A stretch of 64,000 bases of DNA from Methylomarinum sp965277025 (lineage in GTDB: Bacteria > Pseudomonadota > Gammaproteobacteria > Methylococcales > Methylomonadaceae): the NCBI GenBank assembly GCA_965277025.1, contig OZ255706.1, positions 3,596,001-3,660,000 on the forward strand. The letters are read 5' to 3'. Of this stretch, positions 63,391-64,000 are shown one piece after another. Below the pieces are notes generated by a model. It saw only the letters and a list, made by a program, of their open reading frames with translations. It made no database searches and was not told where the DNA came from. The translations under genes were made by a program, and so were the position numbers. Every line of letters begins with the position of its first letter. The stretch's first letter is position 1.

Positions 63391-63511
63391 TCAAATGAGA
63401 AGCGGATACCGCCATAACCAGCTATGCCTTTGGCCGCATAACTGTAAACTTCCTGATAGTGTTCATCCAGCAAGTTTTCGACTCGGGCGAATACCTCTAT
63501 TTGCTTATAAA
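63391..63511 (-). pseudogene. TonB-dependent receptor, C-terminal fragment (btuB-like)
   Basis: The last about 39 codons encode FARVENLLDEHYQEVYSYAAKG, the ordinary last strands of an outer-membrane TonB-dependent receptor ending in an aromatic residue (GGIRFSF). The upstream part is cut off by the IS701-like element at 63512. The stop shares a base with the btuF start, so receptor and importer were one operon. Confidence 0.82.
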
Positions 63512-64000
63512 TAGAAGTTACGCATTGACAACAGATCGAAATGTTGGGATTAAATGATTCATATTTGGCATAAAGGTGTCGATAAACGAAGCCATAACAT
63601 CGTTGAATAAATTCCGCTGTACGCTATAGCAATTATTAATCACGTCTGCAAAGCTCAATTTTTGTAATTGAACAAAGCCACAAATTGCAGAAAAAATATG
63701 ATTATTTATTGCTCTTTTATTGCGAACCTGGAACCGCTCAATATTACACACCTGCTTTATTGCCCGATGATATTGCTCAATCTGCCAATGCCTGTCATGT
63801 TGTTCGGTAAATGCTTTCTTGTCAAAAACAGCGGTTTTTTCTTCATCAGGTAGTGAACTTATGTAATGGCGAACTTGTTCTTTCAAGGTCGTCCGAAATA
63901 ATTTCACATACCCAAAATTTTTGAGCCAAACCATTAAGCCGTCTTCCGGGATTTCTAATTGCCTGACTTGAACCCATGAACCTTTTTCAACAGAGACTAA
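63512..64000 (-). mobile_element. IS701-like element, copy 3 (runs off the window)
   Basis: It begins with the exact TAGAAGTTACGCATTGACA end and matches 18351-18839 almost base for base. The transposase C-terminal part (63518 to the edge) is open and includes DRHWQIEQYHRAIKQVCN. It is inserted in the btuB-like receptor gene. Confidence 0.9.

Larger units (their letters stand above)
60996..63391 (-). pseudogene. btuF: Periplasmic cobalamin/siderophore-binding protein, split by IS110
   Basis: The native ATG (63389-63391) overlaps the receptor stop by one base. Codons MHCKRLIAVLMA-L are cut by IS110 copy 3 and continue in frame at 61789 (TLWPQQLAAAAGRFVS), giving 276 residues with a normal signal peptide. 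The class III binding fold is visible (VSMNLCTDQLLMLLADPEEI, DLVLAGVFPTRATV, RENSYTTGSST). The IS110 end contributes MDHFM, so the remaining frame (60996-61805) begins without a proper basic signal-peptide start and export is doubtful. Confidence 0.88.

Overview
The window looks like the chromosome of a gammaproteobacterial methylotroph or methanotroph, probably of the Methylococcales. Two things suggest this: a complete fhcBADC operon (tetrahydromethanopterin-linked formaldehyde oxidation), and the classical proteobacterial order rpsB-tsf-pyrH-frr-uppS-cdsA-dxr-rseP. Genus cannot be fixed from this window alone. The most striking property is insertion sequence (IS) load. At least eight IS types are present: IS630, IS4, IS66 (two kinds), IS3, IS5, IS701-like, IS21, IS110 and ISAs1. 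Several are multicopy and many are nested. Most host genes next to them are broken, and the ancestral reading frames can be restored base by base once the elements and their target duplications are removed.

Layout. 1-9036 is ordinary chromosome: hcp (cut by the window edge), metG, an exported VPxPA-CTERM protein, an AraC regulator, a YigZ/IMPACT protein and a translationally coupled ABC importer. 9037-11580 is an IS630 carrying an IS4. 11583-12900 holds a small MITE, a type IV pilin gene with a sigma-54 promoter and an upstream palindrome, and a membrane ORF. 12916-25037 is one HD-GYP (c-di-GMP phosphodiesterase-like) gene blown apart by IS66, IS3, a second IS66, and an IS5 that itself contains an IS701-like element and an IS21, the latter containing an IS110. 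25302-39321 is housekeeping: a membrane protein, mutS, dsbC, rseP, dxr, cdsA, uppS, frr, pyrH, tsf, rpsB and a MotY-like protein.

39401-50445 is a second IS-ravaged signalling locus. The ancestral minus-strand operon was HDOD protein - sensor histidine kinase - single-domain response regulator - EAL-domain protein. It is now interrupted by IS3 (twice), IS4, an IS701-like fragment and ISAs1, with an IS110 and a long-hairpin MITE just downstream. 50544-52584 contains IS remnants, a decayed gene, a zinc-ribbon protein and an arsR-arsI pair. 53100-57739 is fhcBADC, whose formyltransferase/hydrolase complex turns formyl-H4MPT into formate. 58017-64000 is an unknown protein and a cobalamin/siderophore-type uptake operon (btuB-like receptor fragment, btuF, btuC, btuD), broken by IS701, IS110 and a frameshift.

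Two cautions. Several genes differ from an intact frame by one base, often in a homopolymer run (HD-GYP, btuC, arsR, the 58-kb ORF, one IS3 OrfA, IS630). This could be real decay or assembly/sequencing error. Several families of hairpin-forming dispersed repeats fill the intergenic regions. I see no CRISPR array, tRNA or rRNA. The signals most worth following are the IS110 copies with their putative bridge-RNA regions and shared TTA|G targets, the IS ends that supply start codons to the genes they cut, and the parallel destruction of two c-di-GMP-type loci.
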